64,000 nt of DNA from Clostridium sp. SY8519 (GTDB lineage Bacteria; Bacillota; Clostridia; Lachnospirales; Lachnospiraceae). Under the pieces are notes generated by a model. The model was not told the origin of the DNA, did not search any database, and worked only from the letters and a program-made list of their open reading frames with translations. Below are positions 25,890 to 34,053 of this stretch, piece after piece (the first letter of the stretch is position 1; each line of letters starts with the position of its first letter). A program made the position numbers and the translations under genes. The DNA lies in the NCBI RefSeq assembly GCF_000270305.1, contig NC_015737.1, positions 1,426,501-1,490,500 of the forward strand, given 5' to 3'.

Positions 25890-27559
25890 GTGTGCGCCTA
25901 GCGGCGCACGTTTCTAACGGGTTAAAGTCCCGAATCCACCCGGTAGTGGGAAGGATATAGCCGAAGGCAAGGGTGTCCATCGTGAGGTGGAATCTGAAGG
26001 AAGCTGGATGTGAGGAAAATACTAACTCACGGGCAAATCTCTGGTCTGACGGACAGAAATCTCATAGGAGGTTATGCATGAGGGTAAGGTTGCACGCCAA
26101 ATCGAAGCCCAATAACTACACGGAATCATGCATGATAGATGAGGCAGATGGATGGAGAGGAAGAAACGTGTGGTACCTAGGGAGGTCTGTGCGGTACGCC
26201 GTGAAAGAGGTAACCATTGCATAAAGCAATGCTGAACGCACAGAAGTCAGCAGAGGTCATAGTAGGAGTCAAGGCAAACAAGGGAGCGCCAGGAATTGAT
26301 GGCATGACCGTTGAGGAGGCTCTTCCATATCTAAAGGAACATCAACAAGAGATAACCGACCGCATTTATCGTGGAAAGTATACTCCGTCTCCAGTAAGAC
26401 GAGTTGAGGTTCCCAAAGCAGATGGAGGTGTGCGAAAGCTTGGCATACCAACAGTGGTAGACCGTACACTTCAACAGGCAATAGCCCAACAGTTAGTGCC
26501 AATCTATGAACCGCTGTTTGCAGGGGGTAGCTATGGCTATCGTCCGAACAGAAGTGCAAAAGACGCAATACGCAAGGTTAAGGAGTATGCCGAACAAGGC
26601 GATACATTTGCTGTAGTCCTTGACTTGTCAAAGTACTTCGATACTCTTAATCACGAAATTCTCATCAATCTTCTCCGAAAGAATGTAAAAGATGAACGTG
26701 TAGTACAGTTGATAAAGCGCTATCTGAAAAGCGGTGTAATGGAGAACGGAGTAGTCATTGACACAGAGAAAGGCTCACCACAAGGTGGAAATCTATCCCC
26801 ATTGCTGGCAAATGTCTACCTCAATGAGTTCGACCAAGAATTCTTGAAAAGAGGCGTTCCATGCATAAGATATGCAGATGACATTGTGCTTCTTGCAAAG
26901 AGCAAGCGGGCATCAGAGAGACTCTTGGAAAGCAGTACAAAATATCTTGAGGAGAGGCTGAAACTTACAGTTAACCGAGAAAAGAGTCGTACTGTCAGCG
27001 TATTTGCGATCCGAAATTTTAAATTCCTTGGCTTTGCATTGGGAAGGAACGGAAAAGGCATTTATGTCCGAGTTCATCCGAAGTCATGGAAGAAGTTTAA
27101 GTCTGGACGGAAGGAGTTATCTTCCCGTAAGCGATGTCAGTCAATCAAGCCAAGCCTTGAGAAAATCAAGGTGTATGCGAGGGGATGGCTTAACTACTAC
27201 GGAATTGCAAGTATGAAGAATAACATAGATGACATCAACGGATGGCTCTACCACAGAATACGTATGTGTATATGGAAACAGTGGAAACTTCCAAGAACAA
27301 AGAAAAGAAATCTGATAAAGATGGGAGTACACGAATACTATGCGAACATGGCAGCAAACTGCCGAAGAGGACACTGGTATTGTGCGAATCTGACAACAGT
27401 TAAGAAAGCCATGACAAAAGAAAGACTGATAAACAGTGGCTTTTATGATTTAGCCACAGCCTATCAGTCTGTGCACGTCAACTATTGAAACCGCCGTGTA
27501 CCGAACGGTACGCACGGTGGTGTGAGAGGACGGCGGTTAGTCACCGCCTCCTACTCGAT
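25890..27559 (+). mobile_element. Complete group II intron, bacterial class C type
   Basis: The 5' end GTGTG (25890) fits the GUGYG consensus. Domain I shows the conserved GGGTGTCC and GGAATCTGAAGGAAGC stretches. An intron-encoded reverse transcriptase fills domain IV. Domain V lies at about 27489-27522 (ACCGCCGTGTACC, GAAC loop, then the complementary strand) and domain VI at about 27525-27550; the 3' end is CTACTCGAT at about 27559 (uncertain by one or two bases). Placement immediately after a terminator hairpin is the hallmark of class C introns. All ribozyme parts and the maturase look intact. Confidence 0.9.
26217..27488 (+). CDS. ltrA: Group II intron-encoded reverse transcriptase/maturase
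   Basis: 423 residues, the size of class C intron proteins. The finger-palm RT blocks are visible: GAPGIDGMTVEEA, VRRVEVPKADGGVRKLGIP, SYGYRPNRSAKDA, LDLSKYFDTLNH, SPQGGNLSPLLAN, and the catalytic YADD near residue 219. Domain X/maturase follows with YARGWLNYYG and HRIRMCIWKQWK. There is no HNH endonuclease domain, as expected for class C introns, which enter single-stranded or terminator-proximal DNA. Start TTG 26217 has GAAAGAGG seven bases upstream; ATG 26229 is the alternative. The protein helps splicing and copies the intron into new sites. Confidence 0.93.
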   Translation: MHKAMLNAQKSAEVIVGVKANKGAPGIDGMTVEEALPYLKEHQQEITDRIYRGKYTPSPVRRVEVPKADGGVRKLGIPTVVDRTLQQAIAQQLVPIYEPLFAGGSYGYRPNRSAKDAIRKVKEYAEQGDTFAVVLDLSKYFDTLNHEILINLLRKNVKDERVVQLIKRYLKSGVMENGVVIDTEKGSPQGGNLSPLLANVYLNEFDQEFLKRGVPCIRYADDIVLLAKSKRASERLLESSTKYLEERLKLTVNREKSRTVSVFAIRNFKFLGFALGRNGKGIYVRVHPKSWKKFKSGRKELSSRKRCQSIKPSLEKIKVYARGWLNYYGIASMKNNIDDINGWLYHRIRMCIWKQWKLPRTKKRNLIKMGVHEYYANMAANCRRGHWYCANLTTVKKAMTKERLINSGFYDLATAYQSVHVNY

Positions 27560-30357
27560 TACAGTCCCATGGATTTGATGAAGTCGGATAATACCGGTTT
27601 GTTCTGCTTGATTCGAACGGATCGCGCGGAGAACAGAAGAATGGTGGCTGCCGCAAATCCAACGGCATACAGCAGCAGACGGGCCACATCGAACTGAATG
27701 GAAGTGCCGCCGGCAATCGTGCTGCGGAATGCATCTACCGCATAGCTGAACGGTACCCAGCGGTGTACCAGGCTGACGTAACGGCCGGAAAGTTCCAGGG
27801 GATAGGTTCCGGCGGAAGCGGCCAGCTGGACCACGGTAAAGATCAGCATCAGGAAACTGCCGACTTTGCCCAGCAGCGCATTGAAGAAATACATGATGGA
27901 CATGTACGCCAGTGACGCGGCGATGGCTACGAGGATCGTTTTTCCCATGGATGCCGGCTGGAATCCCAGGACCTGATGGAGAATCAGTACCATAAGCGGT
28001 GCCATAAGAATGCTTAACGGATAGAAAACGCTGGCTTTGCTGGCCCACCAGCCCAGGCCGGAATGCAGCTTTCCTTCATAATCCAGAATCGGGTACATGA
28101 TGGAAAAGGCGATACATGCGATCCAGAGTCCCACGTTCATCATATAGGCGGCCATGGCATGGCCATTGTTCGGTACAGAGGTGATCTGTGATTCGCTGCC
28201 TGTTACAGGCGAAGCAAACATGCCGGTGGTTTTGCCGGTGAAATGCAGATCCTGAACCGTATCCGCCCCTTTGGAGAGACCGGAAGACAGTTTGGCGGAT
28301 CCGCTGTAAGCGCTGGCAAGACCGGTGTTCAGCTGCGAGGAGCCGTCTGACAGTTTCCGGGAACCGGAGGCCAGCTGCGCGGTTCCGGATGCCAGCTGAC
28401 CGGCGCCGGAATTTAAGGCCGCACTGTTGGACACCAGAGTGGCAAGACCGGTGCTCAGCTGTTTGGAACCGGAGGCCAGCTTCCTGGCACCGGATACTGC
28501 GGAAGCAGTGCCGTCGGTCAGGGTTTTTCCGGAAGAAATCAGGGTATTGCCGGCGGTCTGCAGTTTGACATTATTGGAAGTCAGCGCTGCGAGACCGCTG
28601 CGCATCTGTTTCATGCCGGCGGCTGCTTCCGGGAAAGAAGCAGTGGCTGTTTCCAGCTGATCAACAGCGGAACCGACCCAGGTTACACCTGCGCTGAGCT
28701 TCTGGGAACCGGCGTAAGCGGTATCCAGAGCCGCGGACAGACGGTTGATGCTGTCGCTGTCGATGGAGGCATTTGCCAGTCCGGCGGAAATTTTGGACAG
28801 GTATCCGGAAGCGTCGGACAGGGAAGAGCTGACCGTGTTCAGCTGTTTCTGTGCGGTGTTTAAGTCGGATACCGCGGTCTGCAGGCTGGATTTGTATTTT
28901 GCCGCCAGGGCAGAAAGGTCCACCGATGCGGAGGAAGCGGATACTTCCTCTACGGAGTCCTGTTTGGCGGATTCCAGCTTTTTGACCAGGATTTCTTTTT
29001 CTGATTCGCTTAAGCCGTCTGTCTGCCGGATGCTGCGGATACTTTCGTCGATTTTGGCGTTGGATGCTTTGATCCGGCTGTTGGCGGTGCGGATGGAATC
29101 GTTGGCCTTGGAGGAAACCGCGGAAATCTGCCTGCCGGCAGACTGTTCGGCAGCAGTTTCCATCCCGGAAATCATGCGGTCCAAAGTGGCCGGAAGGGTA
29201 TTCAGCGTACGGCTGATCTGTCCCAGGCCTTCCGCGGACTGCTGAATGCCCGTCTGGCTTCTGGAAACAATGGTCCGGGCATTGCCGATGGCGGAAGAAA
29301 GGGTTTTCAGATTTTCTTCCGTGGCGGAACCCTTAAGGGCGCGTACCTGATCGGAAATGGTTTTTAGGCCGCTTTCCAGTGAATCCGCGCCTGCCTGCAG
29401 AGTCGTGCTGCCGGAACCGTTGATATTGTCCGACAACGTGGAAACGGCAGAAGACACCTGGCCGAGATTTTCCAGACCGGAGAGTTTCTGTGCGCCGAGA
29501 TACAGTTTCCGCGCGCCTGCGGTATAGGTGCCGACACCATTGACATAGGAAGCGACGCCGCGGGTATATGCGGCGGTTCCGTTATTCAGTCTGGAGGCGC
29601 CGGAAGACAGGGCAGCGGCGCCGGAACTCAAAGTATCAGATCCGTTCTTCGCCGTGGCTGCGCCGTCTGTGTACTGCTGAATGCCGGAGGCCAGCCTGCC
29701 GGTGCCTTTTTTCAGGCTAAGTGTGCCGGCTGCCGCGGTGCGTAAGCCCTTGGAAAGGGCCTTTCCCCCGTTATTCAGCTTCTGCAGACCATTTGTCAGC
29801 TGACCGGAGCCGTCGGCAGCCTGGCTGATCTGGCTGCCGGCATCCCCGATCACGTCTTTCATAGCGTCCGCGTAGGTTTTGGTGACGGTGCGGGACACGC
29901 TGTTTTTCAGTTTTTCCATGGCAGATTCGCTCATTTTGGAAGCGATGTAGTTTTTGCCCGGATTGGTGTAATAGTACAGGTGCATTTTCTTCGGATTCTG
30001 ATCCAACAGGGTGGCGGCATTGGAAGAAAAATTCTCCGGAATCCGGATTGCCATATAATAGTCACCGTTCTGCAGGCCCAGTTCTGCCTGCTGTTCTGTG
30101 ACAAAATGAAAATCCAGGGAGTCATTTTTCTTCAGCCGCTTCACCAGCTGATCGCCCACGTCCAGCTTCTTGCCCTGATAGGTGGTGCTTTTGTCCTGAT
30201 TGACGACGGCTACCGGCAGATTGCCGGTTTTTCCGTAAGGATCCCACATGGAGCCGAGAAACAGGGTGGTGTAAATGGCGGGGATCAGAAGAATCGCGAT
30301 CAGTACGAAAATGATGATTTTGTTTTGAAACAGTTTATTCCATTCCTTGCGAATCAT
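27559..30357 (-). CDS. YhgE/Pip domain-containing membrane protein
   Basis: About 932 residues from ATG 30357 (AAGGAAGG upstream; the frame is open 30 codons further without a site). An N-terminal membrane segment (about residues 11-32) is followed by the Pip domain (WDPYGKTGNLPVAVVNQD), a very long extracytoplasmic region of 11-residue-like Ser/Gly/Ala repeats (patterns such as LSSGASRLNNG, LASGSKQLSTG) and five C-terminal membrane segments (about 730-915), as in phage-infection-protein/ESX-accessory homologues. Its molecular function is not established. The divergent TetR gene and palindromes between them suggest inducible export or stress response. The stop codon overlaps the 3' end of the group II intron, so the original C-terminus may have been longer. 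Confidence 0.85.
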   Translation of the reverse strand: MIRKEWNKLFQNKIIIFVLIAILLIPAIYTTLFLGSMWDPYGKTGNLPVAVVNQDKSTTYQGKKLDVGDQLVKRLKKNDSLDFHFVTEQQAELGLQNGDYYMAIRIPENFSSNAATLLDQNPKKMHLYYYTNPGKNYIASKMSESAMEKLKNSVSRTVTKTYADAMKDVIGDAGSQISQAADGSGQLTNGLQKLNNGGKALSKGLRTAAAGTLSLKKGTGRLASGIQQYTDGAATAKNGSDTLSSGAAALSSGASRLNNGTAAYTRGVASYVNGVGTYTAGARKLYLGAQKLSGLENLGQVSSAVSTLSDNINGSGSTTLQAGADSLESGLKTISDQVRALKGSATEENLKTLSSAIGNARTIVSRSQTGIQQSAEGLGQISRTLNTLPATLDRMISGMETAAEQSAGRQISAVSSKANDSIRTANSRIKASNAKIDESIRSIRQTDGLSESEKEILVKKLESAKQDSVEEVSASSASVDLSALAAKYKSSLQTAVSDLNTAQKQLNTVSSSLSDASGYLSKISAGLANASIDSDSINRLSAALDTAYAGSQKLSAGVTWVGSAVDQLETATASFPEAAAGMKQMRSGLAALTSNNVKLQTAGNTLISSGKTLTDGTASAVSGARKLASGSKQLSTGLATLVSNSAALNSGAGQLASGTAQLASGSRKLSDGSSQLNTGLASAYSGSAKLSSGLSKGADTVQDLHFTGKTTGMFASPVTGSESQITSVPNNGHAMAAYMMNVGLWIACIAFSIMYPILDYEGKLHSGLGWWASKASVFYPLSILMAPLMVLILHQVLGFQPASMGKTILVAIAASLAYMSIMYFFNALLGKVGSFLMLIFTVVQLAASAGTYPLELSGRYVSLVHRWVPFSYAVDAFRSTIAGGTSIQFDVARLLLYAVGFAAATILLFSARSVRIKQNKPVLSDFIKSMGL

Positions 30358-30467
30358 AGTATGGTCCTTCCTTAAAAAACTGACAGAATCAATGGAACAT
30401 GCCATGCTGTCCTGCACACAAAGTATGTTAAACGGCAGGATAAGCATTAAACAATAACTAGTATGTT

Positions 30468-30489
30468 AATAAACAACGTGTTGATTATT
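30468..30489. promoter_or_regulatory. Candidate TetR operator (22-bp near-palindrome)
   Basis: AATAAACAAC-GT-GTTGATTATT, 10-bp arms with one mismatch, 111 bp before the yhgE start in the 335-bp divergent spacer. Confidence 0.5.
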
Positions 30490-30592
30490 TGGATAGTGAG
30501 TATTATAATCATCAGGAGAGGAGATTGCAAGAGGTATTTTTCACGTATTCGGAATGAAACAATGAAAAACAATAAAAAATACGGCGTTGATT

Positions 30593-30629
30593 AATAGACA
30601 AAACAAAAACAAATGTCTATTCTTATAAT
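30593..30629 (+). promoter_or_regulatory. TetR gene promoter region with inverted repeat
   Basis: AATAGACA (30593-30600) and TGTCTATT (30614-30621) are perfect 8-bp arms; TATAAT follows directly at 30624-30629. The repeat covers the expected -35 region, a good place for autorepression. Confidence 0.5.
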
Positions 30630-30692
30630 ATAGAACACAAGGTATTGCGCTGCTTTGACAGAGACTGTCAGGGTCAGCCGGGAGAGGGAAAA

Positions 30693-31334
30693 ATGGGAGA
30701 AAAGAAAACACTGGACCGAAGAGTCCGGAAAACAAGAGCACAGCTGAAGGCAGGACTGATCAAGCTGATGCAGACCAAGAGCATCCAGGAGATTACCGTG
30801 CAGGAGCTGGTGGATGAGGTGGATATCAACCGTTCCACCTTTTATCTGCACTATACGGATATCCAGGACATGCTCAGCCATCTGGAAAATGAATTTTTTG
30901 AATCGTTTCAGGAGATTCTGGAGGAATATGACGCCTTTGCGGTACAGGCGAAAAGTGTGGACGAACTGCGCCGAGCCGGCTTCCTGAAAAATATGTACCG
31001 CAACCTGAAGGAAAACGGCGAACTGTGCAAGGTGCTGTTCAGCGCCAACGGAGACATCCAGTTTATTAATGATGTGATCGAGACCATCGGCAGGGAATTC
31101 GAGGAGCGCTCCCGGTATGTGACGGATGTGCACCAGAACAGCCGCAGCGAATTTGTCTATGAATACTGTCTCTACGGCTGCCTCGGCCTGATTAAGCGAT
31201 GGATGGAGGACGGGTTCCGGGAGTCCGCGGAGGAAATGGCGGATCTGACGGAGGAGCTGCTGCTCGCGAATCTGCACGGGCTGGAAGAGCGGGATGAGGT
31301 TTTGACACAGATTACACAGGAGACAGAAGCATGA
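30693..31334 (+). CDS. TetR/AcrR-family transcriptional regulator
   Basis: 213 residues from ATG 30693 (GGGAGAGGG upstream). The N-terminal helix-turn-helix is clear: KTRAQLKAGLIKLMQTKS, ITVQELVDEVDINRSTFYLHYTDIQDML (about residues 15-58). The C-terminal ligand domain resembles the TetR_C_7/DhaS-like group. It is divergent from yhgE, the usual arrangement for TetR regulators of Pip/YhgE membrane proteins. The stop overlaps the next LysR gene by four bp (ATGA), so both regulators form one transcript. Confidence 0.9.
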   Translation: MGEKKTLDRRVRKTRAQLKAGLIKLMQTKSIQEITVQELVDEVDINRSTFYLHYTDIQDMLSHLENEFFESFQEILEEYDAFAVQAKSVDELRRAGFLKNMYRNLKENGELCKVLFSANGDIQFINDVIETIGREFEERSRYVTDVHQNSRSEFVYEYCLYGCLGLIKRWMEDGFRESAEEMADLTEELLLANLHGLEERDEVLTQITQETEA

Positions 31335-32257
31335 CACTGCAGCAGATGCATTATGCCCTTACCATAGCGGAATGCGGCTCCATGAACAAAGCGGCGGAGA
31401 AGCTGTTTTTGTCCCAGCCTGCGCTGACGAATACGATGCGGAGCCTGGAGGAGGAAATCGGCATCAATATTTTCCTGCGAAGCAAGCGGGGCGTTACCCC
31501 CACCAGTGAAGGCGAGGAATTTCTGGCCTATGTGCGCCAGCTCTACCAGCAGTATGAACTGCTGAAAGAGCGCTACAGCCCGGATGCGGAATTTAAGAGA
31601 AAATTCGGCGTATCTGCCCAGCACTACACCTTTGCGGTGCGTGCCTTTGTGGATACGGTGCGGAAGTTTGATACCCTGGAATTCGAATATGCCATGCGGG
31701 AGACCCGGACCCGAGAGGTGATCCAGGATGTGGCGCAGATGCGCAGCGAGATCGGGATCCTCTATATGAGCGCATATAATGAGAAGATTATCGGAAAAAT
31801 GCTGCATGAAAAGGATCTGGAGTTTCACGAACTGGTGCAGGCCCGGGCCTATGTGTATCTGTGTGAGAAGCATCCGCTGGCCAAATGCCGGGAAGTGACC
31901 ATGGATCAGCTGAAGGATTTTCCCTGTCTTTCCTTTGAACAGGATGTGCAGAGTTCCGTTTATCTGGCGGAGGAGATTCTCAGCGAGAATGTGTATCCGC
32001 GGACGATTCAGGTGAATGACCGGGCCACTATGCTGAATCTGATGGACAGCCTGAACGGGTATACCCTGTGTTCCGGCGTGATTTTTGATGATCTGAACGG
32101 GGACGGCTGCCTGGCGGTTCCTTTCCGGGAGGACGCGGAGGACTCCAGCGGGCTGATGCGCATCGGTTACGTGGTAAAGCGCAACAGCATCCGCAGTGAA
32201 ATGGGGGAATACTATCTGGAAAGCTGCCGGCGCTGTCTGCAGCTGATCCGTAAATGA
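31331..32257 (+). CDS. LysR-family transcriptional regulator
   Basis: 308 residues. Winged helix-turn-helix at the N-terminus (GSMNKAAEKLFLSQPALTNTMRSLEEEIGINIF, about residues 16-48) and a PBP2-like effector domain from about 90. ATGA overlap with the TetR gene indicates translational coupling. The next gene, metY, makes homocysteine or cysteine; LysR proteins of this kind (CysB/CmbR group) often control sulfur assimilation, so metY is a reasonable target, by position only. A palindrome suitable as operator lies in the spacer. Confidence 0.88.
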   Translation: MTLQQMHYALTIAECGSMNKAAEKLFLSQPALTNTMRSLEEEIGINIFLRSKRGVTPTSEGEEFLAYVRQLYQQYELLKERYSPDAEFKRKFGVSAQHYTFAVRAFVDTVRKFDTLEFEYAMRETRTREVIQDVAQMRSEIGILYMSAYNEKIIGKMLHEKDLEFHELVQARAYVYLCEKHPLAKCREVTMDQLKDFPCLSFEQDVQSSVYLAEEILSENVYPRTIQVNDRATMLNLMDSLNGYTLCSGVIFDDLNGDGCLAVPFREDAEDSSGLMRIGYVVKRNSIRSEMGEYYLESCRRCLQLIRK

Positions 32258-32317
32258 GGGCGGTGTGGTGTATAGCCTAGTAAAACAATTGTATATTCTG
32301 AAATAATAGATAAATGG

Positions 32318-32344
32318 CATGTTATAATTTTAAGTTATAATATG
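32318..32344. promoter_or_regulatory. Inverted repeat upstream of metY
   Basis: CATGTTATAA (32318-32327) and TTATAATATG (32335-32344), one mismatch, 7-bp spacer, 110 bp before metY in an A/T-rich region; candidate LysR site or promoter element. Confidence 0.4.
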
Positions 32345-32453
32345 TCATTATTTTTTGCAATTATACAAGAGGAAAAAAGGATGGTATAGTTACACCATCA
32401 AAAGAAAACATACAAAACCTATTGCAAGAGTATATATTATGGAGGAATGGAAA

Positions 32454-33743
32454 ATGGCAAATAAAAAGTACAGATTTGAGACACTTCAGTTACATGTAGG
32501 ACAGGAAGAGGCGGATCCGGCAACAGATTCCAGAGCCGTACCGATCTACGCCACCACATCCTATGTATTCCACAATTCCCAGCACGCGGCTGACCGTTTC
32601 GGCCTGAAAGACGCCGGCAACATTTACGGAAGACTGACCAACACCACACAGAGCGTATTCGAGGAACGGATCGCGGCACTGGAAGGCGGCACAGGCGCCA
32701 TCGCCACAGCATCCGGCGCGGCAGCCATCACATACGCCATCGAGGCACTGGCCAAGGCAGGCGAAAACATTGTGGCAGCCAAGACCATTTACGGCGGCAC
32801 CTACAACCTGTTAAGCCACACACTTCCCCAGTACGGCATCACCGGCAGATGGGTGGATCCTTACAATTTCGATGAAGTGGAAGCTGCGATCGATGAGAAT
32901 ACCAAAGCGCTGTTCATCGAGACTCTGGGCAATCCCCTGGGTAATGTCATCGATATCGAGGGATGGGCAAAAGTAGCTCATAAGCACAACATTCCGCTGG
33001 TTGTGGACAACACCTTCGCAACCCCTTATCTGGTGCGTCCGCTGGAGTACGGCGCTGACATTGTGGTACATTCCGCAACCAAGTTCATCGGCGGCCACGG
33101 CACCGCAATCGGCGGCGTGGTAGTAGACGGCGGATCCTTTGACTGGCATACAGATCACAAGTATCCCTGGATCTCCGATCCGAATCCGTCCTATCACGGC
33201 ATCAGCTTCGCGGACGCGACTGCGCCGGTAGCTTTTGTTACCTACATCCGTGCGATTCTGCTGCGTGATACCGGCGCGACCCTGTCACCCTTCCATGCGT
33301 TCCTGTTCCTGCAGGGCCTGGAGACACTGTCTCTCCGCGTAGAGCGTCATGTGGAGAACGCGTTGAAGATCGTAGATTATCTGAAAAACCATGAACAGGT
33401 GGAGGCAGTGCATCATCCGTCCATCGAGGGTGAGGCAGGCCATGAGTTCTATGACAAATATTTCCCCAACGGCGGCGCATCCATCTTTACGTTTGAAGTA
33501 AAAGGCACAGCGGCAGACGCGCAGAAATTCATTGACAATCTGGAGATCTTCTCCCTGCTGGCAAATGTGGCGGATGTAAAATCCCTGGTAATTCATCCGG
33601 CATCCACCACACATTCCCAGCTGACCGAGGAAGAACTGCTGGATCAGGGCATCAAACCGAACACCATCCGTCTGTCCATCGGTACGGAAAATGTCAATGA
33701 CCTGATTGACGCTTTAGACGGCGCTTTCGCTGCAATTCGATAA
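32454..33743 (+). CDS. metY: O-acetylhomoserine aminocarboxypropyltransferase (sulfhydrylase)
   Basis: 429 residues from ATG 32454, chosen for GGAGG eight bases upstream and the family start [20 protein letters not shown]-dependent Cys/Met-metabolism enzyme: [33 protein letters not shown], and [14 protein letters not shown] with the PLP lysine at about residue 210. It joins sulfide (or a thiol) to O-acetylhomoserine, giving homocysteine and acetate. The C-terminal [20 protein letters not shown] is typical for MetY over MetB/MetC. It is a single gene after the LysR regulator; a stable hairpin closes it. Confidence 0.94.
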   Translation: MANKKYRFETLQLHVGQEEADPATDSRAVPIYATTSYVFHNSQHAADRFGLKDAGNIYGRLTNTTQSVFEERIAALEGGTGAIATASGAAAITYAIEALAKAGENIVAAKTIYGGTYNLLSHTLPQYGITGRWVDPYNFDEVEAAIDENTKALFIETLGNPLGNVIDIEGWAKVAHKHNIPLVVDNTFATPYLVRPLEYGADIVVHSATKFIGGHGTAIGGVVVDGGSFDWHTDHKYPWISDPNPSYHGISFADATAPVAFVTYIRAILLRDTGATLSPFHAFLFLQGLETLSLRVERHVENALKIVDYLKNHEQVEAVHHPSIEGEAGHEFYDKYFPNGGASIFTFEVKGTAADAQKFIDNLEIFSLLANVADVKSLVIHPASTTHSQLTEEELLDQGIKPNTIRLSIGTENVNDLIDALDGAFAAIR

Positions 33744-33789
33744 ACAGCAGACAATTCTGCCATTGTTACCATATTTTCCATAAGGAGTA

Positions 33790-33832
33790 CACAGGAGACC
33801 GGGCTTCCCAGCGGGAGGCGCCGGTCTTCTGT
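33790..33832 (+). terminator. Strong hairpin after metY; start of a 310-bp gene-free stretch
   Basis: CACAGGAGACCGG.GCTTCCC pairs with GGGAGGC.CCGGTCTTCTGTG. No T tract follows, so it may act as a 3' stabiliser. The rest of 33833-34053 is GC-rich and I see no gene in it. Confidence 0.5.
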
Positions 33833-34053
33833 GCGGTACGGGAGGCCGGCCGCCGTCCGGCCGGTACGTCTGCCTGCGCAGCGGGTACGTGCGGGTTCTG
33901 CCCGCGCTGCCCTGCCTGTGCCGTATGCCTCTGCGGCCGCCCGCACGGTTATAGCAGACAGAACCGCGGCGGGTATGTTATACTACCTGTGGTATGGTCT
34001 GCCGGCGGCAGGGATACGGCGCAGATTTGTCAGAATGGATAAGGAGACATGAA

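Noticed and set aside
26217..27488. Retron or diversity-generating retroelement RT
   Set aside because: Domain X, class C intron RNA ends and domain V/VI are present; no msr/msd or template/variable repeats.
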